From DATGMP01 sp035293565 (GTDB taxonomy: Bacteria > Pseudomonadota > Alphaproteobacteria > BOG-932 > Roseiterribacteraceae): DNA of 41,457 nt. Positions 16,080 to 23,652 of this stretch are shown here, piece by piece. The stretch spans positions 1-41,457 of the forward strand of contig DATGMP010000126.1 in assembly GCA_035293565.1 (NCBI GenBank), in the 5' to 3' direction. Both the position numbers and the translations under genes were made by a program. Within the stretch, counting starts at the first letter, position 1. Each line of letters begins with the position of its first letter. The notes under the pieces are model-generated. The model searched no databases and had not been told where the DNA came from. It worked only from the letters and a program-made list of their open reading frames with translations.

Positions 16080-16829
16080 ATGAGTGAACCCAGCCCAGCC
16101 ACCGCACCGCCCGTAGGCGCCGTCGCAAGCGCCGCACGCATCCTTGGCTATTTAGGAGCCGCCAAGACGCCCCTCAGGCTGACGCAGATCTCGCGGCCGC
16201 TCGACATCAACACGAGCACCTGCCTCAACATTCTCCGCACGCTCGTCGCCGAGGGGTTCGTTAGGATCGATCCCGGAACCAAGACCTACCGGCTCGGCCG
16301 GCGCATCGTGGAGCTCGCGCGCGACGTGCTCAATCACGGGGAGGATGTCGGCGCGCTGAGACCGGCGATGGAGGAGCTGGCGCAGAAATACGGGATCACG
16401 GTCATGCTATGGGGCAAGCTCGGCACCGAGCACCTGATCCTGCTGGCCGCCGCGATTGGGAAGCCGCTGAGCAGCATCCATGCGTCTCTCGGCATGCGCG
16501 TGCCGCTGCTTTCCGGCTCCATGGGGCGGCTTTTCGCCGCCGATCTGGACGCGGACACAATTCGCCGCCTATACGGGGCCATTGAATGGGATCGGCCGAT
16601 CAGCCTGGAGAGCTATCTAAGGCAGGTCGAGGAAGCGGCCGAGCGCGGCTGGGCAGTCGACGAAGGATATTTCAATACCGCCATGTGGGGTCTCTCCGCT
16701 CCGGTCGCACATTCCGGCGCCCCGCTCGACCGCGTCATCAGCGGGGTCCTTTTGAGCGAACAACACGATCCAAGCACGATCGAGCAGATCGCGCGGGATT
16801 TGATGGCGGCAGGACGCGGCGTGATGTAA
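16080..16829 (+). CDS. IclR family transcriptional regulator
   Basis: 249 aa. The N-terminal winged helix (AASAARILGYLGAAKTPLRLTQISRPLDINTSTCLNILRTLVAEGFVRID) is followed by the effector-binding GAF-like domain (GMRVPLLSGSMGRLFAADL; RGWAVDEGYFNTAMWGLSAPV). IclR regulators control catabolic operons in response to aromatic or organic acids. ATG at 16080 is used; the frame extends upstream to 15999 through the divergent promoter and is rejected there. It probably controls the module-2 deacylase/amidohydrolase operon. The small secreted-protein gene that follows may share its transcript. Confidence 0.93.
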   Translation: MSEPSPATAPPVGAVASAARILGYLGAAKTPLRLTQISRPLDINTSTCLNILRTLVAEGFVRIDPGTKTYRLGRRIVELARDVLNHGEDVGALRPAMEELAQKYGITVMLWGKLGTEHLILLAAAIGKPLSSIHASLGMRVPLLSGSMGRLFAADLDADTIRRLYGAIEWDRPISLESYLRQVEEAAERGWAVDEGYFNTAMWGLSAPVAHSGAPLDRVISGVLLSEQHDPSTIEQIARDLMAAGRGVM

Positions 16830-16870
16830 TTCCGCGGGGAAGCAAAGATGATCAAAGGGGAGGAACGGGC

Positions 16871-17341
16871 ATGCGCAACATCACGATCTTTGTCGCGCTT
16901 GTCGGCGCTGTCGCCCTGCCGGCCGCAGCGACGGGTACGAAACATGCGTCGTGGGAAGGCACTTGGCATCTCAACAAGACGGAGACTCACTACCCGGCGG
17001 GCGTGATGGTGACCGCGAACGACATCACTGTCTCGAAGGATGACGGTAAGGCTCTCAAATTCTCCGAGACTGTCACCAGCGCCGGTCAGACGACGACGCA
17101 GAATTACGATGGCGCTTATGACGGCAAATTCTACGATGTCGGCGACGGAGAGTCGTTGGCCTATACCCACGTCTCGGCGAACGCATCAAAGGCGGTGCGC
17201 CACAACAAGGACGGCTTCGTGCTCGAGCGGACGACCCAGGTCCTCTCCAAAGATGGCAAAAAGCTCGTCTGCCATGTCTGGGCGCAGCGTCCGGGCGGCA
17301 AGCCGATCAAGTTCGACGAGATTTTCGACAGGGCTCAATAG
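16871..17341 (+). CDS. Small secreted protein of unknown function
   Basis: 156 aa beginning MRNITIFVALVGAVALPAAATG, a clear signal peptide, after a strong GGGGAGGAACGGGC ribosome site. The mature part begins ASWEGTWHLNKTETHYPAG and is rich in beta-prone, polar residues with a possible lipocalin-like or small beta-barrel fold. It has one Cys and no catalytic motif I recognise. It lies 41 bases after the IclR gene on the same strand and is followed by a strong hairpin. The export site is probably the periplasm. I cannot assign a function. Confidence 0.75.
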   Translation: MRNITIFVALVGAVALPAAATGTKHASWEGTWHLNKTETHYPAGVMVTANDITVSKDDGKALKFSETVTSAGQTTTQNYDGAYDGKFYDVGDGESLAYTHVSANASKAVRHNKDGFVLERTTQVLSKDGKKLVCHVWAQRPGGKPIKFDEIFDRAQ

Positions 17342-17367
17342 GAAACCTTTCGTGTGAAAGGTTTTCC
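17341..17367 (+). terminator. Strong hairpin at the end of the secreted-protein gene
   Basis: GGAAACCTTTC-gtgt-GAAAGGTTTTCC forms an 11-bp stem with one bulged T and a 4-base loop starting at the stop codon. It lacks a long U tract, so it could terminate or merely stabilise the transcript. Confidence 0.5.
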
Positions 17368-17404
17368 CACGCAAGCGAGGCCGGACAGTATGTGGAAGCG
17401 ACCG

Positions 17405-17432
17405 CCGTCAAGCGTCGGCGGCCGCTTGACGG
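17405..17432. repeat. Perfect 10-bp inverted repeat before the SDR remnant
   Basis: CCGTCAAGCG (17405–17414) and CGCTTGACGG (17423–17432) pair perfectly across an 8-base GC loop, 15 bases upstream of the SDR remnant's start codon. It could be an operator or attenuator left from the deleted SDR gene. Confidence 0.45.
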
Positions 17433-17447
17433 ACTGAGGAAACGACG

Positions 17448-17537
17448 ATGGAGACACCGAAGCCGAACAAGGATTCCGTCGTCGTGATCACCGGCGGATG
17501 CGGCGGCATGGGGCTCGCCTGCGCTCGGCGGCTGGGT
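17448..17537 (+). pseudogene. SDR dehydrogenase N-terminal remnant, 3' part deleted
   Basis: ATG at 17448, preceded by GAGGAAACGACG, opens a frame that begins METPKPNKDS and continues VVVITGGCGGMGLACARRLG, an intact SDR start with the TGGxGGxG cofactor loop. After about 30 residues the SDR similarity stops. The downstream sequence is the reverse strand of a truncated luciferase-like monooxygenase. The two fragments meet tail to tail at about 17538–17547, marking a deletion that removed both 3' ends. Confidence 0.75.
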
Positions 17538-17547
17538 CTGCATCAGT

Positions 17548-17952
17548 GCCGCGATGCTCCCACGCCTCACCCAGCACCTCATAGTCTTGCGGCCAGGAGC
17601 TTAACCCAACGCCCAAGGCGAATCGGCCCGGTGCGAATGCGGCCGCCGTCGTTACTTGCTTCGCGACCAATAGCGGGTGGCGGACGGGCAGCTTCACGAT
17701 GTTCGTGTAGAGCTGAATCCGTTCCGTGACGACGGCGAGCGCGGCTATCGCCATGAAAGGATCGAGGTAGGGCGTTGTTGGCGTCCAATAGGGCGCGCCA
17801 GTTTCCGAGACTGGATAGGCGTAGGCGGCATCATGGTAAAAGAAGAGGCCTTCCAATACCGAGATGCAATCCCATCCGCCGCGATCGGCGGCGCGCGCGA
17901 GCGGCGCGTACTGCGCGGCATCGCAAAAGGCGATGCTGAGGGTGAACTTCAT
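17548..17952 (-). pseudogene. Luciferase-like flavin monooxygenase, C-terminally truncated
   Basis: The frame from ATG at 17952 reads MKFTLSIAFCDAAQYAPLARAADRG and keeps LLM-type features through PGRFALGVGLSSWPQDYEVLGEAWEHRG (residue 135). It then runs into the antisense of the SDR remnant and stops at 17488. LLM oxidoreductases are about 300–380 aa, so more than half is missing and the product is unlikely to work. It follows the intact LLM gene by 32 bases in the same direction. Confidence 0.75.
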
Positions 17953-17984
17953 GCAAGCCTCCCTCGCGAGGTTCTGCGCCAGCG

Positions 17985-19136
17985 CTACTCCGCGGCGGCA
18001 GCCCGCTCCTTTGCGTTCTCCCGGAAATGCGGGATCACGTGCCGGCCGATATTGCTGATCGTCTCCATGCTCGCCTCCTGCGGCACGGTTCCCATCTGCA
18101 GCAGGAATAAGATCTCGTCGGCACCTGCCTGCCGTAGCCGCTCGACCTGGCGGATGCAGTCGACCACCGTGCCATAGGCATCATCCTCGACGTGGAAGTT
18201 CGAGGTATGCAGCTCGGTAACGGGGATTTTTTCCTGCCCCAGATATGCGACGAAGCGCTCCTTGTCCTTCTCCAACTCTTTGGCGATTTCGGACGCATCC
18301 AGATCGTCGGAACTCGGCGGCGGACCGCCGCCGTACCAATGATTGATCGATTCGGCAAAGAAGCGCTGGCCGCGAAGGCCAATCCGGCGCGCCTTCATGC
18401 GATCATCAAGGATGATTGTCGGGCAGAGCGCGGCCAGATGTTCATTCGGCCGGAAGCCCACCTGATCCTCCGGCTTCCGATTTTTGAAGGCCTTGCGGTA
18501 GATCGCATTTTTGCGCGCAATTTCGTCCGGACCCGAAAAACCGAGAACCAGCGCGCCCAGTCCGCGGCCGCCGGCGACGTCCAGCGCCTCGTCCCGCGTG
18601 CAGGCCATATACATGGGAGGGTGCGGCTTCTGATAGGGCTTTGGATTGATAGGCCGCGGCGGAATTGTGATCAGGTCGCTCTTATGCTCGAAGTCTCCGT
18701 CGAGCCACATCCTCGGAATCATGTACATCGACTCGTCGACCTGCGGCGTCACGACGTCGAGCCGCGTGCCGAAGGCGCCCGCCTCCTGTTGGGTCGCACC
18801 CTTGCCGACCCCGAAATGCAGCCGTCCCTTGGAGAGGATGTCGAGAGTCGCGACGCGCTCGGCCACCTTGATCGGATGGTTCATGTTGAAGGGCAGGCAG
18901 ATCACACCATGCCCCACATGGATACGGCTGGTCCTACCGGCGATGAAGGCGAGGAAGCTTTCGGGAGCCGAAAGGTGGGCATACTGCGTCAGGCAATGAT
19001 GCTCCACCGACCATATGCAGTCGAAGCCCATCTCCTCGGCGAGCAGGCATTGGTCCACGATGTCCTGGAACACTTGGAATTCGTTTCGGCGCGACGGATC
19101 CACCATCTGCGCTTCGTAGATGATTGAAAACTTCAT
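17985..19136 (-). CDS. LLM class flavin-dependent oxidoreductase
   Basis: 383 aa bacterial-luciferase-like TIM barrel. Family features are the N-terminus MKFSIIYEAQMVDPSRR, SVEHHCL at about residue 45, HPIKVAERVATLDILSKGRLHFGVGKGA, and a C-terminal GADEILFLLQMGTVPQE. These enzymes use reduced flavin from a partner reductase to oxygenate or oxidise a substrate, here unknown. The gene lies between an alpha/beta hydrolase upstream (66-base gap) and the truncated LLM downstream, all in the same direction, suggesting a catabolic operon. Confidence 0.92.
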   Translation of the reverse strand: MKFSIIYEAQMVDPSRRNEFQVFQDIVDQCLLAEEMGFDCIWSVEHHCLTQYAHLSAPESFLAFIAGRTSRIHVGHGVICLPFNMNHPIKVAERVATLDILSKGRLHFGVGKGATQQEAGAFGTRLDVVTPQVDESMYMIPRMWLDGDFEHKSDLITIPPRPINPKPYQKPHPPMYMACTRDEALDVAGGRGLGALVLGFSGPDEIARKNAIYRKAFKNRKPEDQVGFRPNEHLAALCPTIILDDRMKARRIGLRGQRFFAESINHWYGGGPPPSSDDLDASEIAKELEKDKERFVAYLGQEKIPVTELHTSNFHVEDDAYGTVVDCIRQVERLRQAGADEILFLLQMGTVPQEASMETISNIGRHVIPHFRENAKERAAAAE

Positions 19137-19202
19137 GGCGCTGGTTCCCGTACTGCTGGCCGCCTAGGCCGTTGCCGGATGCTAGCGGATAAAAGATTTT
19201 AT

Positions 19203-20114
19203 TCAAAATGTTTTTTCACGATCCAATCTCCTTAGGAACCTCTCTATCTCCTGGTTGACAGCGTCGGGTACCTCCTCCTGGACCCAATGCGAAACGCCGG
19301 GAAGGCGACGGACCGTCAAATTCGACACGTAATCTTCGAGGCCGTCCAAGCAGGAGATATCGAGCGCCGCGTCGGCCTCGCCCCAGATCACCAACGTCGG
19401 GATATCGATCTTCGGAAACGGGCCCTTCATTTCCGCGGGTACACCCGCCCGGATGAGCGCGCGATACCAGTTGAGCATCGCCTTCAACGCTCCCGGTCGC
19501 GCCGCCTGGTCGCGGTAGAAACGCAGGATCTGCGGCGGAAAGATCTTGGGCGAGGCGGCAACGATCGTCATCAACTTGCCCACCAGCCAGGCATTGCCAA
19601 AGCCGAGGAGCCATTCCGGCAACCAAGGAATTTGCGCCGCCGCCATGTACCAAGCCTTGCGCATCTGACGCCAGCGGCGATAGGCGACAGCCGCGCAGGC
19701 CGGATGCGGCGCGTTCAGGATAATGAGTGCGTCGACGGGTCGAAGCCGACGCGCCGCAAAGAACCAGGCAAGCAACCCGCCCCAGTCATGGGCGATCAGC
19801 ACGGTCGACCGCGCGCCCGATGCATCGATGACCGCCGCGATGTCTTCCAGCAGGCGGTCGATCGCATAATCCTTCACGCGATCAGGCCGGTCGGAATTGC
19901 CATAGCCCCTCTGGTTCAGCGCCCACGCCCGATAACCCATTCCCGTCAACAGCGGAAGCTGATCCCGCCAGCAGATCGCGTGCGACGGAAATCCGTGCAG
20001 ACAGAGCGCGACCCGATCGCCCGAGCCGCTACTGATGACTTCGAACGACAAGCCCTTTGTCTGGATTATAATGTTCTCTATATCATATCTTGTTTCTAAT
20101 GCTTGTTCTTTCAT
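19203..20114 (-). CDS. Alpha/beta hydrolase, epoxide hydrolase/haloalkane dehalogenase-like
   Basis: 303 aa from ATG at 20114 (MKEQALETRY); the frame extends to 20492 without family similarity and is not used. The oxyanion motif is LHGFPSH (40–44) and the nucleophile motif is IAHDWGG with Asp110 rather than Ser. The acid is in VIWGEADAALD and the base in GVSHWVQEE. An Asp nucleophile in HDWGG points to epoxide hydrolase or dehalogenase chemistry through a covalent ester, not a Ser esterase. Bulky GNAWLVGKL residues lie in the cap. It probably acts with the LLM oxidoreductase, which could create the oxygenated substrate. Confidence 0.87.
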   Translation of the reverse strand: MKEQALETRYDIENIIIQTKGLSFEVISSGSGDRVALCLHGFPSHAICWRDQLPLLTGMGYRAWALNQRGYGNSDRPDRVKDYAIDRLLEDIAAVIDASGARSTVLIAHDWGGLLAWFFAARRLRPVDALIILNAPHPACAAVAYRRWRQMRKAWYMAAAQIPWLPEWLLGFGNAWLVGKLMTIVAASPKIFPPQILRFYRDQAARPGALKAMLNWYRALIRAGVPAEMKGPFPKIDIPTLVIWGEADAALDISCLDGLEDYVSNLTVRRLPGVSHWVQEEVPDAVNQEIERFLRRLDREKTF

Positions 20115-20227
20115 TTTCTTGAAGACTGATTTGTGCAATTCCACCAATAAGCCGGCGACTTCAATGCCCCGGCGCCCGATCCGGATATCGAGGCGCTGAA
20201 CCAGCAGTCGCTCGCCCGGACTGCCCG

Positions 20228-20665
20228 TTAGGAGCCGTTGTGCTTTGCGGGTTCGTCGACCCGCGCGTCCTTGAGCACCGCCGCTGTCATCTGATCTCTG
20301 CCGACACGCCCATGCATCACGCCTGAGATCTTCACCTCCTTGCCACGGAGCGATCGGAAGGCTCCAGCGCCGGGAGGATAGGCCGGAATGACCTGAAGTT
20401 CCTTCAGTGCCGCGACCGCGCCGTTGACCGGACGCACGGCTGGATCGGGGTCGGCATCGATGCAGATCGGCTCTTGCAGTGTGACGAACCACAGCGTCAT
20501 AGGCGGGCTCTTCTCGTCATAATCCGGAGGTCCCGGATATTCTCGAAAAGAGAGCGTCCCTTTCAAATGAACCTGTACCCCATATGCGAGGCAGTTCGCA
20601 GACGCTGGAACACCCGGGAACAATGCGAGCAGGGCTGCAAATGAGAACGCCGCACAACGCCGCAA
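20228..20665 (-). CDS. Secreted small protein, DUF4431-like
   Basis: 145 aa with signal peptide MRRCAAFSFAALLALFPGVPASA and a mature start at NCLAYG. The body VHLKGTLSFREYPGPPDYDEK, a LWFVTLQEPICIDAD segment and LRGKEVKISGVMHGRVGRDQ resemble the DUF4431 OB-like domain of periplasmic proteins; this family call is from pattern memory only. Two Cys residues, C24 near the mature start and the one in PICIDAD, could form a disulfide. The function is unknown. The 113-base stretch between it and the hydrolase holds no gene I can name. Confidence 0.65.
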   Translation of the reverse strand: MRRCAAFSFAALLALFPGVPASANCLAYGVQVHLKGTLSFREYPGPPDYDEKSPPMTLWFVTLQEPICIDADPDPAVRPVNGAVAALKELQVIPAYPPGAGAFRSLRGKEVKISGVMHGRVGRDQMTAAVLKDARVDEPAKHNGS

Positions 20666-20672
20666 TCGACCT

Positions 20673-20790
20673 TCACTCCATCTTGAGCACGACTGAAGCG
20701 TGCCTTGCCGCTCATCATACGATCATAGACGGCCTGCGCCTGCTCGGCGTGCTCCATGGCGCCGGCGTGCTGATGAAGGCGCGAGACCTG
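20673..20790 (-). pseudogene. Zinc-type alcohol dehydrogenase C-terminal remnant
   Basis: The minus-strand frame reads EHAEQAQAVYDRMMSGKARF, the usual last part of medium-chain zinc alcohol dehydrogenases. A one-base shift then gives VVLKME and a stop at 20673, restoring the normal family ending. No N-terminal or catalytic part is present; upstream lies the end of the isochorismatase-like gene. This is a decayed 3' stub with a frameshift. Confidence 0.6.
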
Positions 20791-20803
20791 AGGCCGACAT
20801 ACG

Positions 20804-21448
20804 CTAGGTCTTCTCCCATACTCCCATCAGCTCCGCACTCGTCGTCACCGTGCAGAGCTGAGACAGCGAGTAGCGCAGCACCTGTTCAGCATAGTCCTTC
20901 GGAAAACCCGAGACACAATCGCGCGGCAGGACGACGCGATAGCCGAGATTCACCGCCTCAACGCAAGTGCCGAAGATGCCGAGATTGATCGACACGCCGG
21001 TCGCGACGATCGTCTTCACGCCGAGATTGCGCAGTGTGATGTCGAGATTCGTGCCGGTGAAAGGGGATACGCCGTGATAACGCGGAAAGACGAGATCGCC
21101 CTTCTCGGGACCGAGCTCCGGCACGATCTCGGTCGGCGGCGTGCCTTCCAAGATATGGGCCGGGTCCTTGGTCACGGCCGCCAGCATCGGGCAATTGGTG
21201 CCGGAGCCACGGCGGTCGGCGCGGAATTGTGCGTTGCAGTGAATGATGGCGATTCCGGCCTTGCGCGCAACCTTCATCAGCGCGGCGGAATGAGCGATCA
21301 GCTCGTCCTCTTTCACCGCTTTGGTAAGCACATCGATCTTGCTGAGATCGCCCACGACGCCGCGTTGCATCTCCATGCTGATGAGCGCAGTGGTCGCGGG
21401 ATCGACGAGCCCCTCGGTCAGCAGGGCGGCGCCGTCGGTCAGTCTCAT
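20804..21448 (-). CDS. Isochorismatase-fold (cysteine hydrolase-like) protein lacking the canonical triad
   Basis: 214 aa with an isochorismatase fold: TALISMEMQRG at residues 20–30, GIAIIHCNAQFRAD, RYHGVSPFTGTNLD, and GVSINLGIFGTCVEAVNLGYRVV. The family triad Asp–Lys–Cys aligns here to E26, R123 and G157, so all three positions differ. A conserved-looking subfamily in soil bacteria shares the MQRGVVGD and HGVSPF elements, so it may be a genuine non-canonical enzyme or binding protein. The ATG at 21448 overlaps the upstream amidohydrolase stop by four bases, so the two are coexpressed and probably controlled by the TetR site at 22592. Confidence 0.85.
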   Translation of the reverse strand: MRLTDGAALLTEGLVDPATTALISMEMQRGVVGDLSKIDVLTKAVKEDELIAHSAALMKVARKAGIAIIHCNAQFRADRRGSGTNCPMLAAVTKDPAHILEGTPPTEIVPELGPEKGDLVFPRYHGVSPFTGTNLDITLRNLGVKTIVATGVSINLGIFGTCVEAVNLGYRVVLPRDCVSGFPKDYAEQVLRYSLSQLCTVTTSAELMGVWEKT

Positions 21449-22572
21449 GACGGCGCAAATCCGAACACACGCACGGCATTCCCCTCCAGCACCTTGAAAC
21501 GATCCTCCGGCGTCATAGCTTTCGTCGCCTTCTCGGCGACCTTGGCCGAGTTTGGCCAGATGGTCGCGCTATGCGGATAGTCTGACGAGAACATCGTCGC
21601 GTTGGCAAGCTCCGGATACTTTCCGGTCGCGATAAGATCATAACCGACATAATCGTCAATCGCCGTCGTGAAGACGTTGACGCCGACGAAGTCCGACGGC
21701 TTGTGCTCGAGCTTCTGCGGGAACCAGGATTGCTGCGCCTCCCATTGGTGGTCCATGGTCTGGACCCAGAAAGGCACCCAGCCGGCATCGACTTCGGCTG
21801 CGACGATCTTGAGCTTGGGATAGCGATCGAAGATGCCGGCGAAGATCATGTAGGTGAGCGGGCGCACGCCGGAAAAATAACGGAAGACGATTCCGCCGAC
21901 GCTGACCTTCTGATCGACCAGCTCATCCCAATCGGTTTTGTCGGGACGGCCGCCAAAGGTCCGGTGGAACGTGAGCGCCACACCCGAATCGTTCGCGACT
22001 TTCCAAAGCGGCTCGTAATAAGCATCGTTGTACGGGCGCGTCGGCATGCCCGGAATGAAGAGCGCGCGGGCGCCCTTCTTCATCACCCGGTCGAATTCTG
22101 CGAGACAGACTTCCATGCCGTCCTCGGTCGGCAGCAGCGGGAGTCCGACGAGGCGCTTGCGGTCAGCGGATTCGAAATCCTCCAACATCCAGTCGTTGTA
22201 AGAACGCAGGCACGCAAGCGCCAATTCGCGGTCGGGCACGATGTAGGTGAAGATCACATGCGCCGGATAGGTGACCGAACCGTACACGCCGTCGATATCC
22301 ATGTCCTTGAGATGCGCGGCGCCGTCATAGTTGCCGGGGCGAAGCTCATCGAACTTCATGCCGCTGAGCTTGAAATCCTTCTTGGCGAAGCCCGCCATCG
22401 CCTCGATGCCGAAGGTCCGTTTGGGCGGGCCGCCGTCGAAGCTCCAGCCGTCGCCGCCATCCTCTCCGCGCAGCATCTTTGGTGCTCGGTCCTTGAACTG
22501 CGCCGGTACACGATCATAGACCCAGGGCGGCTCGTTGATGTGGTTGTCGGCGGAAATGATGCGGCCTTCCAT
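21445..22572 (-). CDS. Amidohydrolase-2 family metal-dependent hydrolase (third paralogue)
   Basis: 375 aa. Metal motif RIISADNHINEPPWVY is at the N-terminus and ATMFSSDYPHSATIWP carries the C-terminal Asp. FHRTFGG near mid-protein supplies a further His. ATG at 22572 follows GGGAGGAGACA; the open frame to 22599 is not needed and would cross the operator. It forms a two-gene operon with the isochorismatase-fold protein (ATGA overlap). A 16-bp palindrome 20 bases upstream, shared with the acyl-CoA synthetase operon, suggests TetR control. The substrate is unknown. Confidence 0.9.
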   Translation of the reverse strand: MEGRIISADNHINEPPWVYDRVPAQFKDRAPKMLRGEDGGDGWSFDGGPPKRTFGIEAMAGFAKKDFKLSGMKFDELRPGNYDGAAHLKDMDIDGVYGSVTYPAHVIFTYIVPDRELALACLRSYNDWMLEDFESADRKRLVGLPLLPTEDGMEVCLAEFDRVMKKGARALFIPGMPTRPYNDAYYEPLWKVANDSGVALTFHRTFGGRPDKTDWDELVDQKVSVGGIVFRYFSGVRPLTYMIFAGIFDRYPKLKIVAAEVDAGWVPFWVQTMDHQWEAQQSWFPQKLEHKPSDFVGVNVFTTAIDDYVGYDLIATGKYPELANATMFSSDYPHSATIWPNSAKVAEKATKAMTPEDRFKVLEGNAVRVFGFAPS

Positions 22573-22591
22573 TGTCTCCTCCCACGCCGTG

Positions 22592-22607
22592 CCTAACAAG
22601 CGTTCGG
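22592..22607. promoter_or_regulatory. TetR operator candidate, copy 1
   Basis: CCTAACAAGCGTTCGG is a near-palindrome (CCnAAC…GTTnGG). The 14 bases AACAAGCGTTCGGT at 22595–22608 recur in inverse orientation at 26995–27008 before the acyl-CoA synthetase gene. It lies between the TetR stop and the amidohydrolase start, so the amidohydrolase has its own promoter. Confidence 0.65.
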
Positions 22608-22633
22608 TAGTTATATCCGATGCTGGGCGACCG

Positions 22634-23242
22634 TCAATCCGGTTCTGCGATGCCGTGGAAGATCAGGCCGAGCTGGGTCTCGACAATCTCGTCCAAGGAA
22701 TAGCGGCTGCGGTCGGGCCGGTACCATTCGACCGCGGCGCCGGCGAGGTCGAGGATCGTGCGGAGCACGAGCGCCAGGTTGAGGTCCTTGCGGAAGGCGC
22801 CGTCGCGAACTCCACGTTCCAAGACCGAGAGCCAGATCCGCTCGATCTCGCGCAGCGTCTCTTCGACATAGGCGAAACGCGAAAGGCGCCCGAGCGATTT
22901 GCGTTCATGGATGATGATCGCCATGACGGTCGGATCGCTGAGCGAACTGCGGAATCCGAACGCGACCAAATCATGCAGCAAGCGCCGCGCGTCTCCCCCC
23001 TTCGTCACCAGCGCGCGGTATCGTTCCGGCAGATCGATCAGGAAGCCGCGGATGATCTCATCGAGCAGATCTTCCTTGGTCGCAAAGTGGTAATAGAGGC
23101 TGGCCGGCTGGATGCCGGCCTCTTTTCCGATCCGGCGCATGGTCGCCCCGTCGAATCCTTCCGCGGCGAACAGCCTCGCGGCAACTGCCAGGATCTCTTC
23201 GCGCCGTCCGGCGGGCGCTTCGATTTGCTCTGCGCTCGTCAT
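22634..23242 (-). CDS. TetR family transcriptional regulator
   Basis: 202 aa. The N-terminal HTH is GRREEILAVAARLFAAEGFDGATMRRIGKEAGIQPASLYYHFATKEDLL, followed by an all-helical ligand domain with AVEWYRPD near residue 175, common in TetR_C regulators of acyl-CoA and steroid-type pathways. ATG at 23242 gives a four-base overlap with the DUF35 gene; the longer start at 23254 is less likely. It is the last gene of the synthetase–thiolase–DUF35 operon, so it is autoregulated if it binds the 16-bp palindromes at 26996 and 22592. The ligand is probably a CoA thioester. Confidence 0.93.
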   Translation of the reverse strand: MTSAEQIEAPAGRREEILAVAARLFAAEGFDGATMRRIGKEAGIQPASLYYHFATKEDLLDEIIRGFLIDLPERYRALVTKGGDARRLLHDLVAFGFRSSLSDPTVMAIIIHERKSLGRLSRFAYVEETLREIERIWLSVLERGVRDGAFRKDLNLALVLRTILDLAGAAVEWYRPDRSRYSLDEIVETQLGLIFHGIAEPD

Positions 23243-23652
23243 CGCGGCCGCCAATAGACGAGCGTAACTGCGTCGGATAAAGGCTGAAAGCTCGCCTCGA
23301 CCTCCAGTCCAGCGCGCGGCGCGATCGATTCTGACGTCAAGCGGCCGATCATTTGCAGGTCGTCCTGCTCGGCGAGTTGGACCAGCACCGTATTGTATGG
23401 AACTTCATCCCGGACGCCGCGCGCGAAAACCTGGTGCGTGGTGACCCAGCTCACCACTTTGCCATGGCCGCTCAGCACCACCCATTCGGCATCGAAGTTT
23501 CGGCATCGATTGCAGATCGCGCGCGCCGGCCAGCGATAGACGCCGCAGCCGCGGCAGCGCTGGACGCGGAGCTCCCCGGCGCGGGTGCCCTCCCAGAAGG
23601 GCAGCGAATCCCGGTCCATGATCGGCAAAAGCGCCGGCAACGACTCAGTCAT
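23239..23652 (-). CDS. Zn-ribbon OB-fold protein (DUF35 family)
   Basis: 137 aa. LPFWEGTRAGELRVQRCRGCGVYRWPARAICNRC carries four Cys in a rubredoxin-like zinc ribbon, followed by an OB-fold (GKVVSWVTTHQVF…VPYNTVLVQL). DUF35 proteins bind acyl-CoA and pair with thiolase-like proteins; known pairs are the ChsH2-DUF35/Ltp2 aldolases of steroid side-chain degradation and DUF35/HMG-CoA synthase complexes. ATG at 23652 overlaps the thiolase stop by four bases, and its own stop overlaps the TetR start. Stoichiometric coexpression with the thiolase-like partner is therefore likely. Confidence 0.93.
   Translation of the reverse strand: MTESLPALLPIMDRDSLPFWEGTRAGELRVQRCRGCGVYRWPARAICNRCRNFDAEWVVLSGHGKVVSWVTTHQVFARGVRDEVPYNTVLVQLAEQDDLQMIGRLTSESIAPRAGLEVEASFQPLSDAVTLVYWRPR

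Noticed and set aside
19190..19215. AT-rich hairpin AAAAGATTTT / AAAATGTTTT at the end of the alpha/beta hydrolase gene
   Set aside because: It has one mismatch, no GC pairs in a 10-bp stem and partial overlap with coding sequence; too weak to call a terminator.
20115..20227. Possible C-terminal gene remnant (plus-strand frame ending EALNQQSLARTAR)
   Set aside because: The stretch is short and I cannot match it to a family; it may be chance. A profile search would decide.
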